Below, in pieces: positions 34,281-43,011 of a stretch of DNA of 64,000 nt. Both the position numbers and the translations under genes were made by a program. Numbering within the stretch: the first letter of the stretch is position 1; each line of letters opens with the position of its first letter. Below the pieces are notes generated by a model that ran no database searches, was not told where the DNA came from, and worked only from the letters and a program-made list of their open reading frames with translations. This stretch comes from Saccharibacillus alkalitolerans (GTDB lineage Bacteria; Bacillota; Bacilli; Paenibacillales; Paenibacillaceae): positions 372,001-436,000 of the forward strand of contig NZ_JAAFGS010000001.1 in the NCBI RefSeq assembly GCF_011090185.1. The letters are read 5' to 3'.

Positions 34281-35482
34281 AAACGGCTGTGCATACGCCT
34301 GCGAATCGATCCGCGAGCGGCTATGAGCGCTTAAAAATCCGGCCGGTCTGGCTGGAGTTCCGAAAATTGTTTATGCCGAAAAGGGTAGGGCTTGCGCTGC
34401 TGGTGCTGCTGCTCGTCGGGATGTGGCTGTACCCTTTCCGAGCGATGTACCCCGGCGCAGCCTTCAAAGATTGGGACACCGCAGTCGCCGTGCAGATGGA
34501 AGCGGACTACGGACTGCGAATCGACGAAGCCGAGTTCAACCGGTTCAAGCAGTCGCTGGCGCCGAAGATTGCGGAAGCGGACGCTTATATCCGTTCGACG
34601 CCGGCTTTTGCCCGAGCCGGTCTGGACAGTTACGAAAGATATGTCAAGAGGGATCGCATGATAAACGGCGGAACGCTTCCGTTGAATCGGATCGTCGAGG
34701 CCGGGCCGGCAGCCGATCTGTTCGCGGAGCTTCAGGCGTCGCGGAATTGGATCGAATATTACGAAATGGGGACGGCGAATACGCTGGGCATGAACGAGGC
34801 GGAGAAAAAAAGGGCGTCGGAAGTGGAAAGCCGGGATTGGGTATCGGTGCTGCCGCCGAATTTCGTAGGCATGTATAGTTCCTGGAACCTTTTGAATCGA
34901 CTCGCCGTGACCGCCATGCTCATCACCGCCATGCTCGTCATGCCTATTCAGATCGGCGACCGGCGCGCGGGGCTTGGCGAGCTGCAGGCATCGTCGAAAG
35001 CGGGCATAACCGGCTTGTTCCGCATGAAAACGGCTGCCGCCCTATGGGCGGGAACTCTGGCTGCGGGGACGCTGCTGGTCGTCTTGCTGCTCGCTTACCG
35101 CTTCAGCGGCGCATGGACTTTGATGGGGGCGGACATTAACGGGAAAGCGGGCGGTCTGTTCTGGTACGATCTCAGCTTCCTGCAGTATGTGCTGGCGACG
35201 TATGCGGCCGTGTTCGTGCTCTGCTGGATGACGGCGCTGCTGACGGTATTTTTTTCCTCGGTCGCTCCCAACTATGTTGTGCTTGCCGGAGCCGTCGCCT
35301 TGACGTTGATCTTGTTCTACGAAAGCGACTATCTGCTCAATCCCCTGCTCAATCATATGCTGGGAGTAGGCTTGGGCCGCTCGCCGCTGCGGACGCCGAT
35401 CGCTTTGGGTATTCTGCTGCTGGCTTCCGCGGCATTGGCGTATATCGCGTGGAAAAGGGAAACGAAGCGGGTGCGCTGGTGA
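34277..35482 (+). CDS. ABC transporter permease
   Basis: 401 residues. One helix near residues 36-55, then a ~150-residue extracytoplasmic domain (charged, FKDWDTAVAVQMEADYG onwards), followed by about five more helices between ~215 and 395. This is the ABC-2-type layout seen in peptide and antibiotic exporters. ATG 34277 overlaps the ATPase stop and has AAGGGGAG just upstream; the longer frame from 34103 overlaps the ATPase gene and lacks a start signal. Transported substrate unknown. Confidence 0.87.
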   Translation: MKTAVHTPANRSASGYERLKIRPVWLEFRKLFMPKRVGLALLVLLLVGMWLYPFRAMYPGAAFKDWDTAVAVQMEADYGLRIDEAEFNRFKQSLAPKIAEADAYIRSTPAFARAGLDSYERYVKRDRMINGGTLPLNRIVEAGPAADLFAELQASRNWIEYYEMGTANTLGMNEAEKKRASEVESRDWVSVLPPNFVGMYSSWNLLNRLAVTAMLITAMLVMPIQIGDRRAGLGELQASSKAGITGLFRMKTAAALWAGTLAAGTLLVVLLLAYRFSGAWTLMGADINGKAGGLFWYDLSFLQYVLATYAAVFVLCWMTALLTVFFSSVAPNYVVLAGAVALTLILFYESDYLLNPLLNHMLGVGLGRSPLRTPIALGILLLASAALAYIAWKRETKRVRW

Positions 35483-35531
35483 CGCGAACGGATTCGGAGC
35501 GCCGCGCGGCAGGCAGGGCCATGCGCCGGGC

Positions 35532-35560
35532 TTGGCTTCCTCGCCGGCTTGGCCTATATT
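35532..35560 (+). promoter_or_regulatory. promoter of the DUF4253 gene
   Basis: TTGGCT (35532-35537), 17 bases, TATATT (35555-35560); the start codon follows 43 bases later. Confidence 0.6.
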
Positions 35561-35602
35561 AGAAACAGAACAGGAAGAACAGGAACAAGGAGGAAGTCGG
35601 TC

Positions 35603-36376
35603 GTGAGCGAAAATGTGCTGAATTTTTTGCGGGAGTATCGGGTGAAGGCCGCCGAGGCGGAGGAGATCAAATTCCCGATTAGGGCTTCGGCAGGCATGCG
35701 GCGGGTGCTGATCGTAACCGGAGACAATATCGGGGAAATGCTGGAAGAAGCGGCGGACGGCGAGGACTCGATTCGCCTGTATGCCGAACGGCAGCGGGCG
35801 GCGGCCGAAGCCGCTTCCGCCGCCGATGTGCTGCGAAGTCTGGTCGATTCGGCCCTGACGGACAGCGGGCTGCCGACGTCGGCCGACGGCGGCATTCGCG
35901 ATGTCTACGGCGCCTATGCCGCTCTATGGGACGAGCAGGGCGAACTGCTGGACGAGCGGATCGTGCCCGCCGCGGGCGAAGACGGTCGGCCGGACGAACC
36001 GGGCGAGCTGCCCGATTCGGCGTGGGTCGGGCGTCATGGGGAAGACGGACTGCTGCTGCTCGACCTGCCGGAAGCGGAAGCCTGGACCGCACCGCTGATC
36101 GTGCCGATGGGCGGCTACAACGAATGCCCGCAGCCGATCGAGCAGGCCGTCCTGTTCCGCGATTGGCAGAAGCGCTTCGGCGCCGTGCCGACGGCCGTCG
36201 CGGAAGATACGTGGCTGCTGCAAGTTTCGCGTCTGCCGGAAACGGACGAGGAAGCGCTGAATCTGGCCCGGGAGCATTTCATCTTCTGTTCTTACGTGCT
36301 GGAAGCGTTCGATTCGATCGGGCGGTATGCGGCGCATTTGAAGAGCAGCCGGGTATGGAGCTTTTGGTGGGATTGA
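35603..36376 (+). CDS. DUF4253 domain protein
   Basis: 257 residues. The C-terminal ~110 residues match DUF4253: LIVPMGGYNECPQP, then DWQKRFGAVP, LARE HF and the final VWSFWWD. Function unknown; such proteins often sit near polymorphic-toxin immunity families, but none is next to it here except the Suppressor-of-fused gene 3 kb away. The N-terminal half is Ala/Glu-rich without recognised domain. The start is GTG 35603 with AAGGAGGAAG six bases upstream; the open frame extends upstream to 35549. Confidence 0.85.
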   Translation: MSENVLNFLREYRVKAAEAEEIKFPIRASAGMRRVLIVTGDNIGEMLEEAADGEDSIRLYAERQRAAAEAASAADVLRSLVDSALTDSGLPTSADGGIRDVYGAYAALWDEQGELLDERIVPAAGEDGRPDEPGELPDSAWVGRHGEDGLLLLDLPEAEAWTAPLIVPMGGYNECPQPIEQAVLFRDWQKRFGAVPTAVAEDTWLLQVSRLPETDEEALNLAREHFIFCSYVLEAFDSIGRYAAHLKSSRVWSFWWD

Positions 36377-36463
36377 TTGCGGCCGGCGGGTCGAAATTTT
36401 AAGCCAACGTTTTCGGTCTTCGGCGCGTCTTTATAAAGAACTCGAACAAGGAGGGACGTAAAC

Positions 36464-36937
36464 TTGAAAAAGACTATAATGGCCGCTGCTGCGGCCGCGC
36501 TGCTGCTCGGAGCCGGAACTTCGCATGCCGGGGCGGCCTCGTCCGGAACGCATCGGTATCCGGTCGCGCCGAATCCTATCGCGGACGCGCCGAATATTCG
36601 GGTAATCGACAGCACGCCGGAGACCGAACTGATTGAGAGCCTCAAAAAAGGGGAATGGCCCGACGAATTCGTGATTGTGGCCATGATGCAGACGCTGTCG
36701 GGACAGAGGCTGAAGCCCGATTCGTACCCGATTTTTTTATCGTCCAAATGGCGTCTGAACCTGCTTCATCAAATGATCGACGGCGGTCAAAAGCGGGGGA
36801 TTTACAACAACGCGGAAATGCTCGAAGACATTATGGTCCGCTGGGAAGCGGGCGATTATTCAAAGATCGAGCGGGACGACTGGGTATTGAAAAAAATGCT
36901 CGATCTGCATCACGAATCGTTTAACGACGGCGCTTGA
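36464..36937 (+). CDS. small secreted protein (DUF6241-like)
   Basis: 157 residues. Signal peptide MKKTIMAAAAAALLLGAGTSHAGA with likely cleavage after residue ~22. The mature part has VAMMQTLSGQRLK, SSKWRLNLLHQMID and EDIMVRWEAGDYSKIERDDWVLKKML, a pattern I associate with DUF6241 proteins (tentative). Start is TTG 36464 with AACAAGGAGGGACG upstream. The function is unknown. Confidence 0.75.
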   Translation: MKKTIMAAAAAALLLGAGTSHAGAASSGTHRYPVAPNPIADAPNIRVIDSTPETELIESLKKGEWPDEFVIVAMMQTLSGQRLKPDSYPIFLSSKWRLNLLHQMIDGGQKRGIYNNAEMLEDIMVRWEAGDYSKIERDDWVLKKMLDLHHESFNDGA

Positions 36938-36975
36938 TTGGACGGCGCGAAGCGCTAAGCGACCTCAAGCCGATG

Positions 36976-37016
36976 AATGCTGCACAGCGAATAAGCTGCG
37001 CAGCATTTTTGTTTTT
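36976..37016 (+). terminator. terminator of the secreted-protein gene
   Basis: AATGCTGCACAGC and GCTGCGCAGCATT form a 13-bp stem with one A-C mismatch, followed by TTTTGTTTTT. Confidence 0.85.
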
Positions 37017-37034
37017 GCAAATTGAAATTTATGT

Positions 37035-37061
37035 TAATTTTTCCGCGCTTTATGTCGATAA
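37035..37061 (+). promoter_or_regulatory. possible sigma-D (motility) promoter of the chemoreceptor
   Basis: TAAT (37035-37038), 15 bases, GTCGATAA (37054-37061). The sigma-D consensus is TAAA-N15-GCCGATAA; two bases differ. The leader to the start codon would be ~100 bases. Confidence 0.45.
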
Positions 37062-37167
37062 ATATCGAAACTAACAAAGGTTCCGTTTCTCCGCTCTTTT
37101 TCTTCCCACCACGGTGCCGCTTGTCTATTCAATAAAAGTCTTTCAAGCATAAAGAGGAGGGTTTGCA

Positions 37168-39144
37168 ATGAACTTGAAAATGAAGTTAGCTGTTTTGCTA
37201 GTTGTGGTTACTCTTATCGGCACGGGAAGCATTAGTATGGCGGCGTTGAGCAATATGAAAAAGGAAGCGGAACAGTCGATCGGCGACAATTTGCGTGCGA
37301 CAGCCACAAACACGTCTCAGGAAATCGGAGGCTGGATCAACGGAAACGTCAAAGTCGTAGAAACGACAGCATTGAACCTCAAGGCCACCGTGCCGCTGAA
37401 CCGAATCGAAGAAAAACATCTTCAGGCTTTCAGAGCCGAATCGAACAAAGATAAGATCGGCGACATGTATGTCGGACTTGAAGACGGCACGCTCGTTGAC
37501 GGAGTAGGCTGGGTGCCGGGTGAGGGTTACGATGTAAAAGCGCGGCCTTGGTACATCGAAGCCAAAGCGGCCAACGCGCTCAATTTCAGCAACCCGTATC
37601 TTGATCCGGCCAGCAATCAATACGCGGTCTCGATCGGGTATCCGCTTCAAGACGCTTCGGGAAAATTTGCAGGAGTACTGGCTGGAGATATGCGTCTGAC
37701 GACGCTTACCGATACGGTCAATAATATCAAAATCGACGGCGGATTTGCTTTCATGACGGATAAGACCGGTGTCGTGCTGGCCCATCCGGATGCCGACAGC
37801 GTGAATAAGCCGCTTAAAGAATCGGCGGATTATGCCAAGATTGCGGACCAGATGCTGGAAAACGAATCGGGCAGCGTGGAATACACGTACAAGGGCGAGC
37901 CGCAGCTGCTGCACTATGAGAAAGTGGAAGGAACGGGCTGGATCGTGGCGGCTTCCGTGTCCAAAAATCATGCTTTTGCCGATTACGTGCAGATGCGCAA
38001 CTTCTTTGTCGGAGGCATTGTCGGACTTGCCCTGCTGCTGACCGTGCTGGCCGTAGTGGCCGCCGCAAGACTGATCAAACCGCTGATTTTGCTGCAGAAG
38101 AGCGCGCAGCAAATGGCCGAAGGAGACTTGACCGTCAAAGTCGACGTCAAAGGGCGGGACGAAATCGGCAAGCTGGGCGCGGCGTTCAACGATATGTCCG
38201 CCAGCCTGCGCGAATTGATTCACGCCGCGGCCGGCTCGGCGGAAGGCGTAGAAAATTCGGCCAAGTATATGCACGGTCAGGCCGAAGGAGCCAAGCATAT
38301 CTCCGACCAGATCGCCGTCGTGATCGAAGAGCTCGCAAAAGGCGCCACGGATCAAGCGTCTTCCATCCAGTCGGGCGTCGAACAGCTCGGCGACATGAAC
38401 GCTTCGATCGAAGCGATCGCCAGCAGCGCAGGGCTCGCCTCGTCGAGCGCAGACGAGGTCACCGACGCGATGAAAGGCGGACTTCAAGCCGTCGCCGCGC
38501 AGGGCGAACTGACGGAAGCGAGCCGCAGTTCCGCGGGCCGCGTCGAAGAAGCGAACCGCCGTCTCGGCGAACAGACCGTGAAGATCGGGGAAGCCGTCAG
38601 CCTGATTCATACGGTAGCCAAGCAGACGAATCTGTTGGCTTTGAACGCGGCAATCGAGGCGGCGCGCGCCGGCGAGCACGGCAAAGGCTTCAGCGTCGTG
38701 GCGGACGAAGTCCGCAAGCTTGCGGAGCAGACCCGGGCTTCGGCGGCCGATATCGACACGCTGCTCGAAGGCGTACAGGAAGCGGGCCGTCAAAGCATCG
38801 ACGAAATTCAGGAGTTCCAGACCATGGTAGACAAGCAGATCGAAGCCGCTTCTTCCACGCGCGGTGCGTTCGACGTGATCCGCGTCTCGGTCGACGGCAT
38901 CACGAGCCGGATTCGCGAAGTATCGATCGCCTCGGACGAGCTGAAGCACAGCGCGGACCATGTGTCGGCGATCATGACGGATATCGCCGCGGTCGCGGAG
39001 CAGAGCGCGGCCAGCACGGAGGAGGCCGCCTCCTCGACGCAGGAGCAGGCTCAGGCGATCTCGAGCATCTCCGACCTGTCGGGCGAAGTGTCCGTCAGCG
39101 CCGACGAGCTGCGCGCAAGAATCGCCAAGTTCAAAACGGAATAG
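37168..39144 (+). CDS. methyl-accepting chemotaxis protein, dCache sensor
   Basis: 658 residues. Helix 1 is at ~5-27. The extracytoplasmic part (~30-280) looks like a double Cache domain, with [34 protein letters not shown] and [17 protein letters not shown]; such domains bind amino acids or organic acids. Helix 2 is at ~285-305, then a HAMP segment ([20 protein letters not shown]), a long coiled coil, and the hairpin tip [39 protein letters not shown] split in the usual way. Ligand unknown. AAAGAGGAGGGTTTGC precedes the ATG. Confidence 0.95.
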   Translation: MNLKMKLAVLLVVVTLIGTGSISMAALSNMKKEAEQSIGDNLRATATNTSQEIGGWINGNVKVVETTALNLKATVPLNRIEEKHLQAFRAESNKDKIGDMYVGLEDGTLVDGVGWVPGEGYDVKARPWYIEAKAANALNFSNPYLDPASNQYAVSIGYPLQDASGKFAGVLAGDMRLTTLTDTVNNIKIDGGFAFMTDKTGVVLAHPDADSVNKPLKESADYAKIADQMLENESGSVEYTYKGEPQLLHYEKVEGTGWIVAASVSKNHAFADYVQMRNFFVGGIVGLALLLTVLAVVAAARLIKPLILLQKSAQQMAEGDLTVKVDVKGRDEIGKLGAAFNDMSASLRELIHAAAGSAEGVENSAKYMHGQAEGAKHISDQIAVVIEELAKGATDQASSIQSGVEQLGDMNASIEAIASSAGLASSSADEVTDAMKGGLQAVAAQGELTEASRSSAGRVEEANRRLGEQTVKIGEAVSLIHTVAKQTNLLALNAAIEAARAGEHGKGFSVVADEVRKLAEQTRASAADIDTLLEGVQEAGRQSIDEIQEFQTMVDKQIEAASSTRGAFDVIRVSVDGITSRIREVSIASDELKHSADHVSAIMTDIAAVAEQSAASTEEAASSTQEQAQAISSISDLSGEVSVSADELRARIAKFKTE

Positions 39145-39183
39145 TGGGAAAAGCCGCGGCACGCTGCGCGGGCCCCTGAGACG

Positions 39184-39228
39184 AAAAGCCGGTTTCCGAA
39201 GGCGAAAAGCCCCGGAGACCGGCTTTTT
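39184..39228 (+). terminator. terminator of the chemoreceptor gene
   Basis: AAAAGCCGGTTTCCG pairs with CGGAGACCGGCTTTT (one G-T wobble), followed by T. Confidence 0.85.
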
Positions 39229-39335
39229 GCCGTCCGGATTTTCAAAAAAGCCCCGCTTCGGGTAAACTGAATTCGGATGGGTAACGGCCGGCCGGGCCGT
39301 GCCGCATCGGACGACAAGAAAGGGCGTGAGCAAGC

Positions 39336-40412
39336 ATGAGAGAAGACGAAGAGCTTCATGGAGCAGGAGACACGTCGCCCGGTTGGGACGCCGTCGACGC
39401 TTCGCTGAACAGGCTGTATGCGGGAGTCGAACCTTTTCACTACGGAACGATGATTTCCTACCGCCTGGGCGGGCCAGATCCGCTGGAGGGAGTAAGCGTC
39501 TATGCGAGGGAAGAGCCCGTGCCGCACTGGCATTACGTGACTTACGGGTTCACGGAACTGCACGAAAAGGAATCGCGGAACGCGGAATACAGCGGATTCG
39601 GCTTTGAACTGACGCTGCGTCTGGCCCGGGAAGGGGAAGAGCAGCCTCCGGTGTGGGCGATCAATTTCCTTCAAAATCTGGCCCGCTACGTGTTCAACAG
39701 CGGCAACGGCTTTCAGCCGGGACATCACCTGGATGCGAACGGTCCGATCGAGGCCGATCGCGACACCCCGATTACGGCGGTCGCCTTCGTCGAAGATCCC
39801 GAACTGGGCAGCGCCGTCTCTCCGTTTGGCCGATTCCGATTCGTGCAGGCGGTCGGGATCACGGGAGACGAGCTGGATCTTATCAAAGTGTGGAACACGC
39901 GGAGCTTTCTCGAATTGGCGAAGCCTCGGCTTCCTTTGTACTTGACGGACCTGAACCGGCATTCGCTGTTGGAAGAACCAGACCTGCGCAGCGCCGCCGA
40001 ACTGGGCGTAAGGGCGGAAGGGTCGAACACAGGATCGTTATATTTCGAAAGTCTGGTCTGGGAGGAACGCCGCAGCCTGCTGAAAGGCAATTCGTACGTG
40101 CTGGAGCTTGGGGCCAAACAGGCCGAGTCGTTGGCGCGGATCTTGATGGGACGGTTGATGCACAATCGCGATTTGACGCTGATCGGCCCGGACGCGCAGG
40201 TCATGATGATTCCCGATCTGCAGAACCGGGTCGTCGAGACGGAGAGCGATCTGCATTTGTATTTGAATGCCGACGCCGCCGCCGAGCTGTCCCGCCGGCT
40301 GCTGCCGAAAGAAGGCGAGTTCCGCCTCGAGACGATGAAGACGCTGACGATCCGCATCGTCAAAACGCTGCTGCGCGATCCCGACGGGAACGTAGTGGAG
40401 ACGATCGGCTGA
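39336..40412 (+). CDS. Suppressor-of-fused (SUFU) domain protein
   Basis: 358 residues. The first ~200 residues form the bacterial SUFU domain: PFHYGTMISYRLGGPDPLEGVSVY, HWHYVTYGFTELHEKES, YSGFGFELTLRL, WAINFLQNLARYV and DTPITAVAFVEDPEL. A second domain of ~150 residues contains VMMIPDLQNRVVETESDL and is common in Firmicute members. In bacteria SUFU proteins are predicted immunity factors for polymorphic toxins, but no toxin gene is next to it. It is monocistronic between two terminators. Confidence 0.9.
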   Translation: MREDEELHGAGDTSPGWDAVDASLNRLYAGVEPFHYGTMISYRLGGPDPLEGVSVYAREEPVPHWHYVTYGFTELHEKESRNAEYSGFGFELTLRLAREGEEQPPVWAINFLQNLARYVFNSGNGFQPGHHLDANGPIEADRDTPITAVAFVEDPELGSAVSPFGRFRFVQAVGITGDELDLIKVWNTRSFLELAKPRLPLYLTDLNRHSLLEEPDLRSAAELGVRAEGSNTGSLYFESLVWEERRSLLKGNSYVLELGAKQAESLARILMGRLMHNRDLTLIGPDAQVMMIPDLQNRVVETESDLHLYLNADAAAELSRRLLPKEGEFRLETMKTLTIRIVKTLLRDPDGNVVETIG

Positions 40413-40456
40413 ATCGCCTGCGGGATCCGTCGGACCAAGCGTCGGACCGCCGACGG

Positions 40457-40488
40457 AAAAAGCCTTCGGGAATTCCCGAAGGCTTTTG
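40457..40488. terminator. bidirectional terminator, SUFU gene / diguanylate cyclase
   Basis: A perfect palindrome: AAAAAGCCTTCGGG-AATT-CCCGAAGGCTTTT, with A run left and T run right, between convergent genes. Confidence 0.92.
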
Positions 40489-40514
40489 ATTTGGAGCGGA
40501 AAGGACGTTCAAGT

Positions 40515-41876
40515 TCAAGTGGCTGCGCCGGATTCGTCGCTTTTTCGGTAAAACTGCGTCCGGGCGCGTCCTTCGCGTTTGGCTGCATACAGCGCGCGAT
40601 CGGCGCAGTGCAGCAGTTCCGAAGAGCTTCTGCCGTGCTGCGGATACAGGGCGATGCCCAAGGAAGACGTTGTCGTGAATTCGTGTCCGCCGATGTGCCA
40701 AGGCTCGCCCAGCACGCTGCAGATCCGATCCGCGATCGCGGCGATTTGTTCCGAGCAGCCCGTCTCCGGCAGCAGGACGACGAATTCGTCGCCGCCGAGG
40801 CGGGCCACCAGATCGCTTTCCCGCAAATTTTTGCCGATTCGTTCGGCAATGTGCAGCAGCAGCTCGTCCCCGGCGGCGTGACCGAGCGTATCGTTGATTT
40901 CCTTGAATTTGTCGACGTCCAGATAGAGCAGAGCGAAAGGAATTCCCGTGCTGTCCGCCTTTTCCAATTCCGCTTCCAGCCTGTCCATCAGGTGGCGCCG
41001 GTTCGAAATTCCGGTCAGCGAGTCCCGGAAAGCCATGGACTGCAGCTGAAGCTCGTAGTCTTTTTTGACGCTGATATCACGGGCCGTGACCAGCAGATAA
41101 TCGTCCTGTCCTTCTCCCTGCTCGACAAAGGAAACCGCGATTTCGAACCACATATAGATGCCGCAGCGATGAAGCAGGCGAATGTCGTCCCGGAATGTGC
41201 GGCGTCTGTGCTCGGAAGCGTTCTGCAGAGCGGAATAGAGATTGTCGAGATCTTCCGGATGGGTGATAGGGAACTCCCGGATGCCATAAAAACGTTCGGG
41301 AGAATGGCCGAGCACGCGCTCAAGCGAAGGGGACACATACACGATTTCGCCGTCCGGCTTCAGCATGGAAACGATATCCGTCATATGGTTGGCGATCAGG
41401 CGGTACTGAAGTTCCCGGTCCAAGAGCGCTTTTTCGCTTATTATGCGTTCGGTAATATTGCGGCTGACGACGATCAGGCATTTCGGCCGTCGGCGTTCGT
41501 CGAAGATCGGAGTCTTGACGACTTCCCAGTACTGGAGACTTCCGTCCGTTCCGGGCAGCGTTTTCTCGATCCGCAGCGGCCGTCCCGCTTCCCACGCGGC
41601 AAGATCGGATTGCGTATTTTTCTCGAATACTTCCCTGTGTTCGGGTCTGAGCAAGATGAGTTCGAGATCCGTCCGATTCAGGCATTGTTCTTCGGTGAGT
41701 CCGTGCGTTTCAAGCACCAGCTTATTGGCAAACAACCAACGCCCTGCCCGGTCTTTAAGAACAATCAGATCGGGGACAAGATCGAGGGTCGCACGAAGCA
41801 GAGAGCCGCCGTCTTCGTCTGTTCGCATGCTGTGCAGCTGTTCTTCGAGGCTTCGGCGAATGTCCGAGAAATCCAT
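40515..41876 (-). CDS. diguanylate cyclase with two PAS domains
   Basis: 453 residues, soluble. Two PAS/PAC modules (~28-150 and ~155-275) precede the GGDEF domain (~285-450), whose active site is RLGGDEFVVLL, preceded by DSLTGISNRRHLMDRL. It has both catalytic Glu and the metal Asp (FALLYLDVDKFKEIND). The RxxD inhibitory site is not obvious. It makes cyclic-di-GMP; the signal for the PAS domains is unknown. GAAAGGAGTCACTT precedes the ATG on the minus strand. The upstream region contains GCCGATAA (41928-41935, minus strand), the core of a sigma-D -10, but no matching -35. Confidence 0.95.
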   Translation of the reverse strand: MDFSDIRRSLEEQLHSMRTDEDGGSLLRATLDLVPDLIVLKDRAGRWLFANKLVLETHGLTEEQCLNRTDLELILLRPEHREVFEKNTQSDLAAWEAGRPLRIEKTLPGTDGSLQYWEVVKTPIFDERRRPKCLIVVSRNITERIISEKALLDRELQYRLIANHMTDIVSMLKPDGEIVYVSPSLERVLGHSPERFYGIREFPITHPEDLDNLYSALQNASEHRRRTFRDDIRLLHRCGIYMWFEIAVSFVEQGEGQDDYLLVTARDISVKKDYELQLQSMAFRDSLTGISNRRHLMDRLEAELEKADSTGIPFALLYLDVDKFKEINDTLGHAAGDELLLHIAERIGKNLRESDLVARLGGDEFVVLLPETGCSEQIAAIADRICSVLGEPWHIGGHEFTTTSSLGIALYPQHGRSSSELLHCADRALYAAKREGRARTQFYRKSDESGAAT

Positions 41877-42145
41877 AAGTGACTCCTTTCCGGCGCAAAG
41901 AGCGGCCGCGTCTGTTCTTTTCTTTTTTTATCGGCAAAAAAGCAAGACGGCAGGAGGGAGAGACTTCCCGGGCTTTTTAGAAAAAAGCTTGAAGAATAGG
42001 AAACGAAATAGTCCTTCAAGCGCTCAATTTCCGGATATGGAGGCCCGATATTAAAATCAAGCTCGGGATCGCCCGTGAAGGATTAACGGAAAAAGAAAGA
42101 ATCATCCAAATGCGGGGAAGCGCAAACATGCTTGCCGTGTCAAGG

Positions 42146-42160
42146 ATGAAAGGGTTTTAT
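42146..42160 (+). promoter_or_regulatory. weak cre-like (CcpA) site upstream of fruR
   Basis: ATGAAAGGGTTTTAT resembles the catabolite-responsive element TGAAAGCGTTTTCA at about 11 of 14 positions; the central CG is replaced by GG. It lies ~50-60 bases before the promoter. Confidence 0.28.
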
Positions 42161-42175
42161 CGACAAAAAACGAAA

Positions 42176-42200
42176 TTGAATTTTTTTGAATGTTTTTGAA
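42176..42200 (+). promoter_or_regulatory. three TTGAA repeats at 10-bp spacing, putative FruR operator
   Basis: TTGAA occurs at 42176-42180, 42186-42190 and 42196-42200, each separated by one helical turn, the last two within TTTTTGAA. They end ten bases upstream of the -35 element of the fru promoter. DeoR-family regulators often bind such tandem repeats; T-tracts in phase could also bend the DNA. Confidence 0.5.
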
Positions 42201-42209
42201 GACAAATGA

Positions 42210-42238
42210 TTGTTTTTTTGCGGAACGTAGCGTACAAT
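42210..42238 (+). promoter_or_regulatory. promoter of the fruRKA operon
   Basis: TTGTTT (42210-42215), 17 bases, TACAAT (42233-42238). The fruR ATG follows 23 bases after the -10, giving a leader of about 17 nt. Confidence 0.7.
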
Positions 42239-42261
42239 GAATGACAGATGGAGGAATCAAA

Positions 42262-43008
42262 ATGCTGACAGAAGAAAGATACCGAATCATATTACAGCGC
42301 TTACAAGCGTCGGGGATCGTGAAGCTGCAGGAGCTGGTCGAACTGCTCGGTACTTCCGAATCGACGGTACGGCGGGATCTGATCGACCTGGAATCGCAGC
42401 ATTTGCTCAAACGGGTTCACGGCGGGGCTTCCCTGCTGCACCGTCGGAGCGAGGAGCCCGGCATGGAAGAGAAAACGTTCAAAAACGTTCAACAGAAGAA
42501 CGCAGTCGGTCGCGCCGCGGCCCGGCAGCTTCGGGACGGAGAATGTATCTATATCGATGCGGGAACGACGACGCTGGCGATGATTCCTTTCATTGAAGCG
42601 CAGGATATTACCGTTGTCACCAACGGCCTCTCGCACGTCGAAGCGCTGGTCAGCAAAAATATTCGCGCTTACCTGCTCGGCGGCATGATGAAGAGCCATA
42701 CGAAAGCCGTCATCGGAAGCATCGCGCTTCAAAACATGGATAATTTCAGATTCGACAAAGCCTTTATCGGAACCAACGGCGTGAATGCGGAATTCGGATT
42801 CACGACGCCGGACCCGGAAGAAGCGCTGATCAAGCGCAGAGCCCGGCAGCTGTCGGAACGTTCGTACGTTTTGGCGGACGCCAGCAAGTTCGGGGAAGTC
42901 GCCTTTGCGAAACTGTTCGATCTCAAGGAAGCGACCATCATTACGGATTCGATTCCGGAGCGGTGGAGAAAGCCGATTCTTGAGAAAACCAAAATAATCG
43001 AGGGATGA
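42262..43008 (+). CDS. fruR: DeoR-family transcriptional repressor FruR
   Basis: 248 residues. The N-terminal HTH_DeoR domain (MLTEERYRIILQRLQ, then TSESTVRRDLIDLE) is followed by a sugar-phosphate-binding DeoR sensor with YIDAGTTT, VTNGLSH, LLGGMMK and AFIGTNGV blocks. In Firmicutes, FruR represses the fruRKA operon and is relieved by fructose-1-phosphate. ATG 42262 is used because GGAGGA at 42250-42255 is six bases away; the earlier in-frame ATG 42241 would be in front of it. Confidence 0.95.
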   Translation: MLTEERYRIILQRLQASGIVKLQELVELLGTSESTVRRDLIDLESQHLLKRVHGGASLLHRRSEEPGMEEKTFKNVQQKNAVGRAAARQLRDGECIYIDAGTTTLAMIPFIEAQDITVVTNGLSHVEALVSKNIRAYLLGGMMKSHTKAVIGSIALQNMDNFRFDKAFIGTNGVNAEFGFTTPDPEEALIKRRARQLSERSYVLADASKFGEVAFAKLFDLKEATIITDSIPERWRKPILEKTKIIEG

Positions 43009-43011
43009 ACC

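Larger units (their letters stand above)
41877..42261. other. intergenic region between the diguanylate cyclase and fruR
   Basis: 385 bases without a gene. Left part: ribosome binding site and a sigma-D-like -10 (GCCGATAA, minus strand, 41928-41935) for the cyclase. Right part: fruR promoter and phased repeats described separately. GCTTGAAG (41987-41994) and CTTCAAGC (42014-42021) form an 8-bp inverted repeat with unknown role. Confidence 0.5.
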
